Positions 23,973 through 34,469 of a stretch of 64,000 nucleotides of DNA are shown in pieces. Location: NCBI RefSeq assembly GCF_900747795.2, contig NC_041402.2, positions 29,388,500 to 29,452,499 on the forward strand. Reading direction: 5' to 3'. The DNA is from Erpetoichthys calabaricus. Lineage: Eukaryota > Chordata > Cladistia > Polypteriformes > Polypteridae. Both the position numbers and the translations under genes were made by a program. Within the stretch, counting starts at the first letter, position 1; every line of letters starts with the position of its first letter. Below the pieces are notes generated by a model. That model ran no database searches. It was given only the letters and a program-made list of their open reading frames with translations, and was not told the DNA's origin.

Positions 23973-25304
23973 CTACAAATCACTCTGCAGCTGTATAGAA
24001 CTCATACTATGATCTGCATTTTCAGCATCTGTGTCATGGGCTCTACCATATTCATAATCTACTGAGCTCTCCTGCAGATTCCTCTCGTTAGCATTGTCAA
24101 AACTGTTCTTCCCATGGATCTGCTTGAGGTGCTTCCTTAAAACAGGCTTGTGTGCAAATACCATGTCACAGTAATTACATTTATGTGGCTTGTCTCCACT
24201 GTGCAGGTTGAGGTGATCTAAGAGAGAGCATTTTTGTGTAAATGTCTTTCCGCAGATCTTACACTGGAAAGGTTTGATTCCAGCATGCACTCGCATGTGT
24301 CTGTGAAGGTTACCTTTCTGGGTGAAGGTCTTTCCACATAGCAAACACATAAAGAGCTTGTGCATCTTCAGATGATTAGCATAGTTTTCTAGTTGACGAA
24401 AGACTCTTGCACACTTTGGACATTGGTGGTACCACTGAAGACATTTTTCCTGATTCCTCATATAGCCTCCAAAATTATTTTTGCCAAGCAGGAGAGTGTC
24501 TGTGCCTGCAGAAGAGCTATAGCCTTGTGCTTGGCTTCCTACTATTTCTCCAATTCTTGTATCCACAGTGGAATTGATGAGGGAATGCTGAGGCTCAGGA
24601 GTGTGCAAAGCAGTTGGAGCTGGTGACGGGAAGTGTGTTTGAAGCTTACCACTTGACATGGGTGCCTGATCTCCAATTGATTCTACCTTCACAATTGTAA
24701 TAGCATTATCCTCACCATCTGTATTGTCATCCACTTGTTGAATGCTGGGAGAATCGGGCTGCATAATGACATCCTCTTCCACGTCATCTTGTTCTTCCTC
24801 CTCATCCTCCTCTTCTTTATCATCAATGTCTTGCACAGTCACTGGCTCACTGGACAGATTTTCCTGATTTGGTTGAACACTCACTGATGAAGCACCTTGA
24901 TCCTTTGGGGCATCTCTAGGCTTAATAAACTTGAGTAAAGATTCTGTACATCTTTCCACAATGTGACCCATCTGAAGAAAGCTTGCAGCAGTCAAGTAAT
25001 TAACAAGCTCCATCTCTGGAAATTCTAAAAATCCAGTGTAACAGGAAAGCAAAAGTTGTTTCCCAACCTCTGAGCTCTGAAAGATAGAGATTTTTATGTC
25101 CTTGGAATCATTAAGTAGAAACTGGTCCCTCAAAAAGGGGGATCCTGCAGCAAAGACAACCTTGTGTCCTTGTACTTCCAAGTCATTGACATGCACTGTA
25201 ACATCACAGAACCGGTTTTGTTTTCTCAGCAAATTCATTTTTTGCAGCATCGAATCCCCATAATTTGAAAATTTGAAGTGAAGGAGTTCTGGATTTTGAG
25301 ACAT
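23973..25304 (-). CDS. ZBTB26: ZBTB26, BTB/POZ and C2H2 zinc finger transcription factor
   Basis: A 443-residue uninterrupted frame close to the 441 residues of human ZBTB26. Residues about 20-128 form the BTB/POZ dimerisation domain (RFCDVTVHVNDLEVQGHKVV, LLLSCYTGFLEFPEMELVNY). Residues 160-179 are a very acidic run. VKVE at 205-208 fits a SUMO-acceptor consensus. Four C2H2 fingers follow: Cys295/298-His311/315, Cys320/323-His336/340, Cys348/351-His364/368 and Cys376/379-His392/397, with the family phrase HGKNSFDNANERN just after. The product should act in the nucleus as a DNA-binding regulator, most likely a repressor as in many ZBTB proteins. The start is fixed by a splice acceptor (tttatttcag) at 25319-25320, only 14 nt before ATG. 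The whole coding region is in this exon. Its nearest relative here is ZBTB6 at 53262-54470. Confidence 0.95.
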   Translation of the reverse strand: MSQNPELLHFKFSNYGDSMLQKMNLLRKQNRFCDVTVHVNDLEVQGHKVVFAAGSPFLRDQFLLNDSKDIKISIFQSSEVGKQLLLSCYTGFLEFPEMELVNYLTAASFLQMGHIVERCTESLLKFIKPRDAPKDQGASSVSVQPNQENLSSEPVTVQDIDDKEEEDEEEEQDDVEEDVIMQPDSPSIQQVDDNTDGEDNAITIVKVESIGDQAPMSSGKLQTHFPSPAPTALHTPEPQHSLINSTVDTRIGEIVGSQAQGYSSSAGTDTLLLGKNNFGGYMRNQEKCLQWYHQCPKCARVFRQLENYANHLKMHKLFMCLLCGKTFTQKGNLHRHMRVHAGIKPFQCKICGKTFTQKCSLLDHLNLHSGDKPHKCNYCDMVFAHKPVLRKHLKQIHGKNSFDNANERNLQESSVDYEYGRAHDTDAENADHSMSSIQLQSDL

Positions 25305-25318
25305 ATTGTGTCAGGCAC

Positions 25319-25330
25319 CTGAAATAAAGT
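25319..25330 (-). promoter_or_regulatory. Splice acceptor of the ZBTB26 coding exon
   Basis: On the minus strand the sequence is ctttatttcag, then gtgcctgacacaatATG. The AG lies at 25319-25320, making the coding exon's 5' untranslated part 14 nt long. Confidence 0.75.
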
Positions 25331-26434
25331 CACAAGCCAAAGAAAACATAATATACTTAAACAGTATTTTGTAAAGCGACTTTTAGGTAATGGCAGAGGT
25401 AAACAGTTTTTAACGAAACCAATAATTTTTTGAAAAGATTAAAATGTAATTAAAAAAACAATGAATTACCAGTTTCAGTTTAACTTAAATATTAATGATT
25501 ATATGATCTTATTAAATGCAAGTAAAGGTTTGACATTATTTGACTTGATTTGACATCAACAGGGTGTGTACGAGGGATGATAAAAGCTTTTCTATGCTAC
25601 TGAAATAAAATGTCTTGTCTCGCTTATGCACCCTCTTTTCTGTAACCGAGTTGACGTCTTCATTGTTGGCATACTGCAACACACAGAGGTAGCCCTTACG
25701 ACAAGGGTATAAGTGGTAGTCACATGGGACTAGATCTAGGGAAAAGAGTAGATTGGGCATCTCTTTGAATCCAATGTTTTGCAGTGCAGCGTTTGAAACC
25801 TGTGCAATGTGAATGGGGATACTGTCATGAAACAGGAGTTTTACTTGCTATTTTTTCCTAAATGACTGCCACAAACAGCAAAGTAAGTCAGCATAATATT
25901 GGTTATCTAGGCATTTTGAAGGATGTAATCAACATAGACTATACCTTGGCTTCAACATCATAAAAACTGAGCACTAAACTGAAAAAAACATAATTTAAAT
26001 TACATGTTTTATTTTGAAGTTAATTTATTGAAAACCGTTGTGTTTTCAAGGAAATTTTGTGTTTGTGTGTTCATTGCCTAACCTGAGCCATTAAGTGCTA
26101 TTAAGTGTTTTATTTCTATTTATTACTAGTTATTTTCAATGTGGTAATATATAAATATTGTATGAAAGCCTAGATTTTGTTTAAAATATCTAAGTACTTT
26201 ATTTTTTAAAAACTATATTTCTCAAAATTTTACACAGACCTTTTTATTTTTATCAGTGCATGCTCCCAACCTCTCTCTCTCTCTTTTGTTGGTCAAAGGT
26301 TCCATTTAATGCACTTCATGTATTTAATTGCAAATTCATTTTTTTACAATCCAACTAACTAATTAGTTGACAACATAATCACTAGATTAATCAATTATCA
26401 AAATAATTGTTAGTTGTAGCCCTAAAAATAAGTA
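25331..26434. other. ZBTB26 intron, nothing else recognised
   Basis: AT-rich intronic sequence without recognisable elements or frames of note. Confidence 0.45.
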
Positions 26435-27029
26435 CCATAGATACTCGCGTATTAGTCGAAAAATTTATGCCTTAAAATTCATTCAAAAAAATAGGGTCAA
26501 CTTATCCGCGGGGCAACACAATTTAATAATTATACGCCAGCAATGGGTCTTTTTACTTCTGGTACATGCTTCCTCAGTTGGTTTGCCCAGTTGATTTCAT
26601 ATAAGGGACACTATTGGCGGATGGCTGAGAAGCTACCCAATTAGAGCAAGCAGTTAAGTTCCTGAGTGCTGATTGGCTCAGCGACGGAGCGCCAAATTTG
26701 ATTCCGCTGTGTTAACCAGGAAGTCTCATCTCGCTCATTCAGCATCAACGTGTTTCGCTGTGTAAAGAGTTAACTTTTGTGCTCTTTTGTGTTTATCTTT
26801 GTGCATAGTTAAGCCCTTCGTTATGGCTCCAAATCGATCTGCTCCTGCAACTGCTTCAGATGCCGTGCCCAAGCGCCAACGGAAGATGCGAATGATTGCC
26901 ATAATTGTAATTATTTATAATTAGTTTTACCTTCGACTTATACGCGGGTCATAACAAATTTCGTAATTTTCGGCTTAAAAAATACACTCGACTTATCTGT
27001 GAGATCGACTAATACACGAGTATCTACTG
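26435..27029. mobile_element. Pogo/Tigger-like non-autonomous element (MITE)
   Basis: Right end complement CAGTAGATACTCGTGTATTA and left end CCATAGATACTCGCGTATTA form terminal inverted repeats, flanked by TA on both sides (26433-26434, 27030-27031). Inner matches such as CGACTTATACGCGGGTC near 26935 extend the inverted repeat. At 26824-26890 a remnant MAPNRSAPATAS...VPKRQRKM resembles the N-terminus of pogo/JRK-like transposases. The rest of the gene is deleted. About 595 bp. Confidence 0.65.
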
Positions 27030-27031
27030 TA

Positions 27032-27780
27032 AATATTCGAGTATTCAAACTATATTTTTGTACAATTTGACAGCCCTAGACAATCTTATTAGTAGAATAT
27101 TTATTTATTAGTAGAGAAGTGCTGTTTAATGTTTCACTGAGTCTAAGCAGAGAAATAGACCAACATCTCCAACTCTAATTAAGCTGTTAACAATAAAGTA
27201 CATCTAACGCAACATACTGTAAATTTGTCATGAAACTGGAATAGAAGCTAAAGATAAGGTGGTCTACTTGTAACATTTTTTTCAGTTTTGACAAAAGCAA
27301 TGAGGGCAGATGCATATGTTTAAGCAGACCATTCAGTTATTTTACAAAACCTATTTGGAATGCACCAACACACACACTGCAGCTACTGAACTACATTCAG
27401 ATTTGATCTTCTTGGGGCGGAGAACACATGCAAAGGTAAAGTCACATATATAAAGTCTAAGCGTTTGTTTATTATCTGTGTTGTAACTGCTTTTGAAATA
27501 GAATAGTAGGTTTACTATTGTGTAAAGAAAAGACACAGCACTAAACATTTGCTGGCTATGGTGAAATAAATTCTAGTTAAGCTTAGAAAATTTTTTTTTT
27601 CACATTGGCATTATGCACAATATATATTTGGTACACTGTACTAATCCCTGGGGGGAAACTCTCTTTTCACATGACCTTTGGAGGTCAGAGTGCAGGGTCA
27701 GTACACAATGTATATAATTATTTCCCAAGAACACAGCCAGTCAGTCCATTAGTTGATATATTTGTGCCGTAGGTTTGCCT
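27032..27780. other. ZBTB26 intron, nothing recognised
   Basis: AT-rich, without recognisable elements. Confidence 0.45.
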
Positions 27781-27889
27781 AAGGCTAAATTGTGAGGGCA
27801 TTTTTGCCAGACATGATGTGTGATGAAAAACCTGGAACAAAATGGTAATCATTCAAAGAAGCAATTTTTAAATAAACTATAAAAGATCC

Positions 27890-28125
27890 AAATTACAAAG
27901 AAATAGTGAAAAATATATTAGCCAAGTTAAAGAAATTAGATTGCAACATGAATCTCAAACTTCACTTTTTGGATCTGCAGATGAAGTTTTTCCAGGAAAA
28001 TCTTGGAGCAGTGAGTGAAGAGCAGGGTGCAAGATTCCTTCAAGATATCAAGGACAGGAGACAAAAAAAGTACCAGCACAATGGCACGTCAGTATGATGG
28101 TAAACTACTCCTGGATGATTTAGGG
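27890..28125 (+). pseudogene. Relic of an uncharacterised transposon-associated protein, left part
   Basis: A frame at 27906-28097 reads LKKLDCNMNLKLHFLDLQ, then FFQENLGAVSEEQGARFLQD and RRQKKYQ. This matches a pattern I know from repeated uncharacterised ORFs in fish and arthropods (CNMSLKxHFLxxHLxxFPxNLGAVSEEQGERFHQDI). The sequence resumes at 30723 after a hAT insertion, where GDAPEKVYN follows as expected for the family (ADYCW..RDAPEKVHNRK). Function unknown and the copy is decayed. Confidence 0.45.
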
Positions 28126-30714
28126 CAGGGGTGGGCAAAGTCGTTCCTGGAGGGCTGCAGGTTTTTGGTCCAACCCATAATAAGAAGCACTAATTGCTCA
28201 AGAAACACTTCTGCTTCATTTTATTTGTCTCACTTGTTAAGATTTTGAACCTTTATTGCTTATTTTAGTCTTAAACAGCTGTATTCTCAGTTTTTAATTG
28301 CCCCTTTTTAGTAATATGATGCAAATGATGAAAGAAACCAGCATTTCTCCATTTAACTTGTTTCCATTTACACCCGTGTACATTTATCAAGCACTATTTG
28401 GTTTAACGAAATACTTGGAAGGAAAATGAAGAGAAAAAAGTGAGGACGGAGAATTACTCATCTGTTTTAGACTTCAAATCATTTGGATGATATCCTTAGA
28501 AAAGAAATAAAAATCTAGGATATGAGAATGACCTGAACTGGCAGAGTTAAAGCACTAACAAGTCATAAATTTATATTATTGGCAAGGATTGTTTTCTAAT
28601 TAAGCAACTGGGTTGGAACAAAAACCTGCAGCCTCTGCAGCTCTCCAGGGGCCTCATGCATAACGCCGTGCGTAGAACTCACACTATAACATGGCGTAAG
28701 CACAAAAGCGGGAATGTGTGTACACACAGAAAAATCCAGATGCAGGAATCTGTATGTACGCAAACTTCCACGTTCTTCCGCTACATAAATCCCGATCAGC
28801 GTGAAAAGTAACGTACGTGCATGCGCCTTCTGTCCCGCCCCAACTCCTCCCAGAATTATGCCTCTTTGAATATGCAAATCGATATAAATAGCCTTCTGTG
28901 AAAAGACAATGGGAAAAGCATGGGGGAAAATATAAGAATTTCAGCGAATACCAAGTGGAGGCAAAGAAAAAACGTACTATTTGTTGGTTTAAACAGTGGT
29001 ATAATCAACAAAAGAAAATTGATCGAGTGGCATAGTGTCGGAGAAACTCGAAAGCTCTAGTTCACAAAGTCGCACAGTGCCCGAAATAAAAAAGAAGTTG
29101 TCACATATCAAAGTCGGCGTGAAAAGGCGACTCGAAGCGGACCGTCTGAGTGTCATATGAAAGCTTATTAGGGTACAGTGAAAAAAAGATAGGCACACAG
29201 TGTTGAAAAAAGCACGAAATGTCAACTTTAATCACATAAGTTTATTTTGTCATTAAAGTAGAACATCATAAACTTCATCTTAAAATCGTTTATTTTACTA
29301 GTTTCTCAAATCCCATCATAACTAAAGTAGGACGTTAAATGCTTTGTTCTGTGTTTGATCTTCAATGTGCTCTATGTGTGTGAATCACTTCGTGCTTCCG
29401 TTCTTTCTCTTTCTCCGACAGGACACAGAATCCATTACATTCGTGATATTACAGCTCTCTGAATAATTAAAATACTGAGATGTATACATGATATCTTTTT
29501 CATGATGATAGGAATGAAAGCATGTTATTAAACATGGGAACACAGTGGCGCAGTGATTGTTCATATCTCACGCAAGAGGCTTGCTGCGCCATGTGCGACC
29601 TTCGATGAAATAATTCATTACAGAAGTACTGTCTCTTTCAAACGTACTAACCTCCAATTCCTGTCCTTACTTTTTTTTCTCCAAATACCCAATCGCCACA
29701 CAATCAGCTCTGTAATAGACGTTATGCCATCTGTAAGCTTAGAACGCCAATTCTTCAAAACTTTTAAGGAACATTGAAATATCTTCGTAGTACATGTTTA
29801 ATTATTCTATCCGTCTATCCTTCCAGTGTTGCGTCAGCACCAGCAATAATACAGCGCAAGGCAGGAGCTATCCGTGAACTAGCTAGCACTGCGGCACCGT
29901 GTCCTCACATGTTTAATTATTAACAATACAGATTATTTAAATGAAGTTAAAGTTTTATCTGTATACTATAAGCAACCTATTTTGCTGCATTTCATCTTAA
30001 AAATGATATCGTCATCATATGCGCTTTATAAAGTGGCGCAGGTTGTGCAATATTACAGTGGGGTAATTGTACTTATAAGTACAAACAGTTCTACAAGGAG
30101 CACTTGATTGAGTGCGTTTATAGTTTTTGGGATGAAACTGTTTCTGAAATGTGAGGTCCGTACAGGAAAGGCTTTGACGCGTGTGGCTGAGGTATTGTGT
30201 GCTTGAAACTGTATACCGATAATTCTCTTTCCGATCAGCTGCTGCTGTGATTCCCCACTCAGATACAGTGATATAAATACTCCGAGTGGTGCAGTGAGAG
30301 TAATATGGAAAAAGATGATCCGCTGTGGCAACCCTTAACGGGAGCAGCTGAAAGAAGAAGAAGATGCAGTGAGCGTAACAATGCTAAAGCAGTTATGGTA
30401 TTTGGAATACTATGGCTATTCCCTGGACCATTATATTGCTACAGGTTAATTACAATCAGATGCATTACACTAATAAACAATATGCAGTTAATTTCAGTGT
30501 ATTTATAAAGCCGCGTCAGGAATGTGGGTCTAAGAAAGAAAGGGTGACCACACAGGAACAGTAGCACTGCTTTGATGTTAGGTGCCGCCAGTCTGCAAAA
30601 CCGAGTGCGCGGCTTTACGCCAAGTTTAGGTTTTATACATCGCGATTTGAGTGTGGAAACGTTCGTACGCACCGTTTATACATGAGGCCCCAGGACTGAC
30701 TTTGCCCACCCCTA
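28126..30714. mobile_element. hAT-type element, interrupted by a Harbinger element
   Basis: Left end CAGGGGTGGGCAAAG and right end CTTTGCCCACCCCTA are inverted repeats, flanked by a perfect 8-bp target duplication ATTTAGGG (28118-28125, 30715-30722), the hAT hallmark. Without the 2042-bp insert it is about 550 bp, and its arms match the complete copy at 48589-49147 (gcaggtttttgttccaac; ctccaggactg). It encodes no protein. Confidence 0.85.
28649..30690 (+). mobile_element. Harbinger-type element inside the hAT copy
   Basis: Ends GGGCCTCATGCATAA and TTATACATGAGGCCC are inverse, with a 3-bp target duplication CAG (28646-28648, 30691-30693). Removing it restores the hAT right arm ctctccaggactgactttgc, which matches ctccaggactgaatctgc in the copy at 49120. 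At about 29074-29157 broken translation VPEIKKKLSHIKVGVKRRLEADRLSV resembles the Myb/SANT-like protein carried by this Harbinger group. No DDE nuclease is recognised, so it is non-autonomous. Confidence 0.8.
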
Positions 30715-30722
30715 ATTTAGGG

Positions 30723-30790
30723 GGACGCACCAGAAAAAGTGTACAACCTGCCTGAAAATGAAGTTTTAGATCAAAGAAACTAGGAACTGA
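30723..30790 (+). pseudogene. Relic of the uncharacterised protein, right part
   Basis: Continues the relic of 27890-28125 beyond the hAT insertion with GDAPEKVYNLPENEV. Confidence 0.4.
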
Positions 30791-30892
30791 CAAGAACAGG
30801 AGAAGTTACACGTAAGTCATGAATATATTTTGGTGTCTTCTTTACATACAGTATGCATTAAAAATTCTAGACTGAATATATAGTTTCCTGTT

Positions 30893-31198
30893 AAGTTGGT
30901 GACTCTGAGGCTAGGGATCTGGGCTGGTAGGTCACTGGTTCAAATTTTGTAAACGCCAGAAGTGACTCTGCTCCATTGGGCCCTTAACCTGCAATTGCTC
31001 CGTCCTGGGGATGACGTTAATCTGCATCCTTTCCTCCAGCTTACTAGGAAAACTTGGGGGTTGGTAGCAGGATTGGCACTCCAGCCACCATAAAAAACAT
31101 CACAGTGTTCCAGTGTGGTGCTGGGGTGTCATCCGCTGCACTCGGGTCCCAATCCAGGTGGTTCGTCGTGTGGTGGGTGCAGTAAAACGCTATCAGCG
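30893..31198 (+). mobile_element. tRNA-derived SINE relic, second family
   Basis: Shares gactctgaggctagggatct and gggcccttaacctgcaattgct with the better copy at 38471-38660, but runs on into different sequence (cagcttactaggaaaacttg). Head and B-box-like part (ggttcaaat) are recognisable. Ends unclear. Confidence 0.5.
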
Positions 31199-31484
31199 CA
31201 TGCTGTCAACCTCTCTATGTTGGTTTAGAAAAATACTGGACACATAATTAGCATCATTTGTTACATTTTAATTAAATTTATTTTCAGTTTTGTACCTTAA
31301 TGTGAAGTGAAGGCAAGTAAGAAATAGTTTTAATTGCAAATAGTCATTTTTAAGTGCAGACCTGTATAATAATTGGTGTAGCAATGGATTGTGCAGATTG
31401 TGCAGAAACGAACTTGGGGGGCCCACTTGGGGCCATATAGATTTTTAAAAAATTTTTAATAACTTAACAGCGGTTTAACAGTAT

Positions 31485-31935
31485 CGATGCAGTGGCTTCA
31501 ATGTTCAATGTCTTGTTACCATCAACTCTGACCTCGATGGAAAATGACGAATTGTATGCTGGTGCCAATCTCGTTGAACACTATAGCACTGACATTTCAC
31601 TGGCGTTTTGCGCTCAATTGTTGTCACTTCGTGCATGTTTTCAATCCATCCTGTCAACCAAGTTGACTGTTTTTAGAGTAGCTGAACAGTTGCCGACAGA
31701 TCATTACGCACTGTTGTCTACTTTCAGTGACGTTTGCATGGCTTACATGTTACTGCTGACTATACCAGTGACTGTTGCTGCAAGTGAATGATCGTCCTCC
31801 AAGTTAAAACCCAAACAATGATCTCAGAAGCACCAATTCGCAAAACAGACTTAGTAGCTTGGCTATACTCTGAAATGAAAATGAACGCACCAGACAACTT
31901 GATGTGTGAAACATTGAGACTTTTGCACAAATGAA
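31485..31935 (+). mobile_element. hAT transposase C-terminal relic (ZMYM1-like dimerisation region)
   Basis: The 99-codon frame from 31492 reads LVEHYSTDISLAFCAQLLSL...FSDVCMAYMLLLTIPVTVAASE. This is the hAT C-terminal dimerisation region of ZMYM1/DUF4371-type transposases (family: FPDVxxAxxLxLTLPVTVASAERSFSKLK). After one stop the text SSSKLKPKQ continues the SFSKLK motif. The catalytic part upstream is not seen. The segment gggggcccacttggggcc at about 31415 may be part of the same element. Confidence 0.6.
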
Positions 31936-33346
31936 GGCACGCAATCAAGTATTTTAAGGTACTAGTGATATTAGAAGTAATATTTTTTGTGACTTGTCAG
32001 TCAGTTCCATTTTGTAAGCTTTAACAGTTTAATAAATCTGTAATTAGTGTCACTACCATGAGGATTTGTGAGCGTGAACACTTTATGATGTCCAATTTTT
32101 AATAACTTGTGTAAAACAGGTTGTGTAGTAATTTCCTGTCAGCTGGTGTTGTCGTTTTCATTTGTTACAAATTGAAATTGCTTCATTTTATAGCACAGAA
32201 CAGTTTTTACTTTAGCTTACACTATTTTTAAATCATCTCCTTTTGCAAAGTTGTCTTCGAAAAATAAGCGGGTCAACATTTTACATAGATGTATGTACTA
32301 CTACTACTATTACCAACACCTCCCACATTACATTCCCACAATTTATGTTTGCTAACTTACAGCGGCTGTAATAAAGCGATTTAAAACGTTATTACAAATT
32401 AATCATATAGAGAGCAGGCTTGTTTGTCACCAGTGTGCGATAGTGTCGCGGACGTGGTCGCCACTGCATAGCCGGCCCCTATGCAAATAATGCGTTATTT
32501 TAAAATAAAGTACATACCTGTATTTCGTTATCGCATATTAACATACGTGTGGGCAAAAGTACTTTAATCACAATATGTTTATGACGCTTAAAAAATATTA
32601 CGTTACATTTTAATATGAATGTACCCTTTGCAGATACAATTACAAATGACGTGTTCTGTTTATTTCTTTAACCCCGAAACAGTCAACCCACCTGACGATC
32701 GACGCGCTTATTTCGGATCTGCACGCGTCTCATTTTGAAGCAACGCGGGCGTAGAAGTCTGTGTCACGTGACCCGCCAGACGCTTCCAGAACGCACAGTG
32801 TGATCCGGAAACACTTTCGTCTCTCGCCCTGTCTGAGTAACATAGTCGCCGTCGCATACATTAAGCCCTTTTAAACGAGTGTGCACAACAAGTATGAAAA
32901 TAGTAAAAAGACTGCTTTCGGAAACAGTTGCAATGAGGTGCTGCGTATTTCTAATCTAGGATTTCTCGTTCTATTACCCATTGCCGCTCCGAACATTAAT
33001 CATGAATTTAAAATCTCTACTTATGTTCGCAGGACAGGTCAACTGTGCAACAATAATATAGCATGTAATGTTGATTTTTTTTTTAATAATGAAAAAATTA
33101 AACTTAATAAATTAACACGCTTAGATTTCGCGCCTTTCGGGCTCTAGAGAACTAATCTAGCAAAACCCAGCTTCCATATTATAATGAAACTAAAACCGAA
33201 AAATAATAGTCTGCCGGAACAGGTTGGCCGTAGAGCAGAGCCTCGGCGCAGCATTACCGGTGAACGCCGCCTTCAGACGCGAATTCTCGGCTTGGCACCA
33301 CCCGCTAACCCCGCCGCCCCCCAATAAACACAAATGAAACATTTAC
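31936..33346. other. Non-coding stretch with CpG-containing segment at 32690-32860
   Basis: No coding frame is recognised. At 32690-32860 CpG density rises (cgatcgacgcgc, gcacgcgtctc), with an E-box palindrome GTCACGTGAC at 32763-32772 and an ETS-like ATCCGGAAAC near 32802. This could be regulatory DNA upstream of ZBTB26 or part of an unassigned promoter. Confidence 0.3.
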
Positions 33347-33500
33347 CTTCGCTCCAGATTTTACGTCCTGAAAAATGGCAGCTCTACTGAGGAGCGAGAG
33401 AAAAGGAGGAGCTTGGAACAATCTAGATAAGGGCCTGTCGTGCCGCTTAAAGACACAGGCGCCGCTTTCAGCAGCGTCGCCACCAGGGAGGCTTTCGCTC
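33347..33500 (-). promoter_or_regulatory. Proposed non-coding exon 1 and promoter of ZBTB26
   Basis: On the minus strand a strong donor-like site reads gagcgaag followed by GTAAATG (GT at 33345-33346). The preceding 150 nt are CpG-rich compared with the surroundings (ggcgccgct, cgacgctgctg). ZBTB26 needs an upstream exon because its coding exon begins at an acceptor at 25319. Pairing these gives an intron of about 8.0 kb. The start site and exon borders are inferred, not seen. Confidence 0.4.
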
Positions 33501-33549
33501 CAACCGAGTGCTGGGTTGGGACACAATAAAACTCTGAAGTCATTCTGGC

Positions 33550-34030
33550 GATTACAAACTACTTGGGCATCGCGGGTCAGGCAGTTGCCTTGTCAAATTT
33601 TATTTGTCACATACAAATTATACACACAGTACAATAGGTAGTGAAATGCTTAGTTTGTAACTCCATGACCGTGCATTTATGAGGACTGTAAAGGACAATA
33701 GCAATAATACATACCTTTATAAATATCAATAAAATCATTATGTCACATGAGTGCAATGGTATGTATTTAGTACTAGGGTGTTGTACCGGATTAGCCATTA
33801 GGGATGTAATGAGAAGTCAAGCAAGCAAAATAACACTTTTTATTGGCTAACTAAAAAGATTACAATATGTAAGCTTTCAGGGCAGCTCAGGCTACTTCTT
33901 CAGGCAAGATGTATCAGGCAGTGTTACTGTTTTCTTGACCGCAGTAGAGAAAAGAGGCCATCGTTGGACTGGCTAGTATCTCTCATGATTTTCTTTGCTC
34001 TGGTCCAACATCTCTTGGTATTGATGGTAC
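33550..34030. repeat. Repeat-like segment, family unassigned
   Basis: At about 33807-33930 the phrase acactttttattggctaact...gcttcttcaggcaagatgt resembles a dispersed vertebrate repeat I have seen but cannot name. Flanking sequence shows nothing else. Confidence 0.3.
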
Positions 34031-34406
34031 CTGAACACCAGCAAAACCAAGGAGCTGGTGGTGGATTTTAGGAGACCCAGGCCCCTCATGGACCCCGTGA
34101 TCATCAGAGGTGACTGTGTGCAGAGGATGCAGACCTGACTCAAGCGCCGCCGAGAGTGGCAGCCTTTTCAGCAGCTCCGTGTACGACTTTATTTTTCTAC
34201 CTATTTATTTTTACTTATTTATTTTTCTACTTTTATTCTACTCTTTTTTTATTGATCACTCCTATCACTTTATTTTATGAGGATTCGTTCCCTGGACACA
34301 CTTACTTTTACAACGTGGGCATGGATTTTTACACGCCGAGGCTCGTCTATTCTTTCTATTCGTCTATTCGTCTATATATGTGAATTTCCCATTGGGATTA
34401 ATAAAG
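34030..34406 (+). mobile_element. 3' end fragment of a Rex1/CR1-type LINE
   Basis: 34035-34135 (cagcaaaaccaaggagctgg...) is nearly the same as 36703-36800 inside the larger LINE. It then jumps to a 3' untranslated sequence ending gaatttcccattgggattaa, followed by (TATC)n. It is an internally deleted 3' end of the same family, immediately upstream of the long copy. Confidence 0.7.

Positions 34407-34469
<63 letters not shown>
34407..34469. repeat. (TATC)n at LINE junction
   Basis: About 15 uninterrupted TATC units, the 3' tail of the upstream LINE fragment and the left flank of the long LINE. Confidence 0.95.

Noticed and set aside
30305-30508. 67-codon frame inside the Harbinger element
   Set aside because: No transposase motif; not supported as a gene.
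31415-31445. Possible end of the hAT relic
   Set aside because: No matching opposite end found within 3 kb.
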